From: DATGIQ01 sp035295665
GTDB taxonomy: Bacteria; Planctomycetota; Planctomycetia; Gemmatales; Gemmataceae
Assembly (NCBI GenBank): GCA_035295665.1
Contig: DATGIQ010000537.1
Span: forward strand, 1-6,751
DNA length: 6,751 nucleotides
Direction of reading: 5' to 3'
The position numbers were made by a program, and so were the translations under genes. The notes under the pieces are model-generated. The model ran no database searches, was not told where the DNA came from, and was given only the letters and a program-made list of their open reading frames with translations. Shown piece after piece: positions 6,461 to 6,751 of this stretch (positions are counted from its first letter, which is position 1; each line of letters starts with the position of its first letter).

Positions 6461-6490
6461 TGGCAATTCCCCCCACCCATGCCGTATACA
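6461..6490 (+). promoter_or_regulatory. Weak promoter-like pair upstream of lpxA
   Basis: TGGCAA (6461-6466) and TATACA (6485-6490) are separated by 18 bases. The -10 matches TATAAT at four positions and the -35 matches TTGACA at only three. If real, transcription would begin at about 6497, exactly where the hairpin pair starts. Confidence 0.2.
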
Positions 6491-6496
6491 TAGTCC

Positions 6497-6535
6497 GCCG
6501 CGGAGAAGAGCTTCTTCGCGGCTGAAAGCAGCCGC
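6497..6535 (+). other. Two overlapping, mutually exclusive hairpins in the lpxA leader
   Basis: Stem A pairs 6497-6507 with 6512-6522 (GCCGCGGAGAA against TTCTTCGCGGC, with one G-U pair) around a four-base loop. Stem B pairs GCGGCTG (6518-6524) with CAGCCGC (6529-6535) around AAAG. The two share bases 6518-6522, so only one can form at a time. They lie 58-96 bases before the lpxA start codon. An attenuator- or switch-like role is possible, but stem B is not followed by a U-tract. Confidence 0.4.
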
Positions 6536-6581
6536 TGCCCTGGTTCGCCATCGTTGCGTGCTTCTCTCCTCCTGCACCGTC

Positions 6582-6587
6582 AAGAGG
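6582..6587 (+). promoter_or_regulatory. Shine-Dalgarno of lpxA
   Basis: AAGAGG followed by five T residues leads directly to the ATG at 6593, a short but workable spacing. It supports that start codon. Confidence 0.6.
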
Positions 6588-6592
6588 TTTTT

Positions 6593-6751
6593 ATGACCAG
6601 CGCGCTCGCTCCCCGTATCCATCCGACCGCGGTGATTGCACCGGAAGCCGAGTTAGCGGACAACGTGCACATCGGCCCCTATGTGGTCATCGAGGGTCCG
6701 GTACGCATCGGCCCGGGCTGCATTTTACATCCCCACGTCCATTTGTGCGGG
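6593..6751 (+). CDS. lpxA: UDP-N-acetylglucosamine acyltransferase LpxA, N-terminal part (cut by window end)
   Basis: The first 53 codons of a left-handed beta-helix acyltransferase. LpxA transfers a 3-hydroxyacyl chain from acyl carrier protein to the 3-OH of UDP-GlcNAc, the first step of lipid A synthesis, in the cytoplasm as a trimer. The visible residues show regular hexapeptide turns (VIAPEA, ELADNV, HIGPYV, VIEGPV, RIGPGC, ILHPHV) after IHPTA (9-13). HPTA near the N-terminus, IGPYVVIEG (27-35) and LHPHVHLCG (45-53) fit LpxA better than LpxD, which carries a longer N-terminal uridine-binding domain before its helix; here the helix starts almost at once. The catalytic His region lies beyond the window. 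Related hexapeptide transferases remain possible from so short a piece. Presence of lpxA agrees with the lipid A genes found in many planctomycetes. Confidence 0.82.
   Translation, partial: MTSALAPRIHPTAVIAPEAELADNVHIGPYVVIEGPVRIGPGCILHPHVHLCG

Larger units (their letters stand above)
6339..6592. other. Divergent intergenic region between the ATP-grasp gene and lpxA
   Basis: These 254 bases separate two genes transcribed away from each other, so promoters for both should be here. On the ATP-grasp side, the minus strand reads GGAAGGAAGGAAAAA (complement of 6370-6384), an A/G tract with no clear promoter hexamers. On the lpxA side are a weak promoter-like pair (6461-6490), two overlapping hairpins (6497-6535) and a Shine-Dalgarno (6582-6587). 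Short ORFs across it are Arg-rich and not credible. Confidence 0.6.

Overview
The window looks like chromosomal DNA of a planctomycete. The order Pirellulales is my best guess, but this rests on protein style rather than any search. Four observations point there: a HAF-repeat protein with a PEP-CTERM sorting tail; a very large secreted-type protein that opens with the basic LEPR-XLL motif (LEHLEDRLALSG) instead of a classical signal peptide; an ATP-grasp protein of a type I associate with this phylum; and the start of lpxA, a Gram-negative lipid A gene.

Layout. Positions 83-1087 (+) encode a 334-residue extracellular HAF-repeat protein with a PEP-CTERM tail. Positions 1088-1916 are about 830 bases with no securely recognised gene. 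They hold one possible 59-codon ORF, a sigma70-like promoter candidate and several inverted repeats that would lie in the leader of the next gene. Positions 1917-5087 (+) encode a 1056-residue modular surface protein: LEPR-XLL, a beta-propeller-like region, a concanavalin-like region, two PKD-like domains and a distinctive C-terminal module of about 168 residues. A 19-bp inverted repeat (5119-5186) separates it from the convergent ATP-grasp gene (5175-6338, -), and one arm of the repeat forms the last codons and stop of that gene. A divergent intergenic region (6339-6592) with two overlapping, mutually exclusive hairpins leads to lpxA (6593 onward, +), which the window edge cuts after 53 codons.

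How the genes relate. The first two are separate secreted or cell-surface proteins on the same strand and are unlikely to form one operon, given the 830-base gap. The ATP-grasp gene and lpxA are divergent and need not share a pathway. I see no mobile element, CRISPR array, rRNA or tRNA. I found no complete new multi-gene system. The best leads are the C-terminal module of the large protein, the repeat overlapping the ATP-grasp stop codon, the structured leaders, and the unusual C-terminus of the PEP-CTERM protein.
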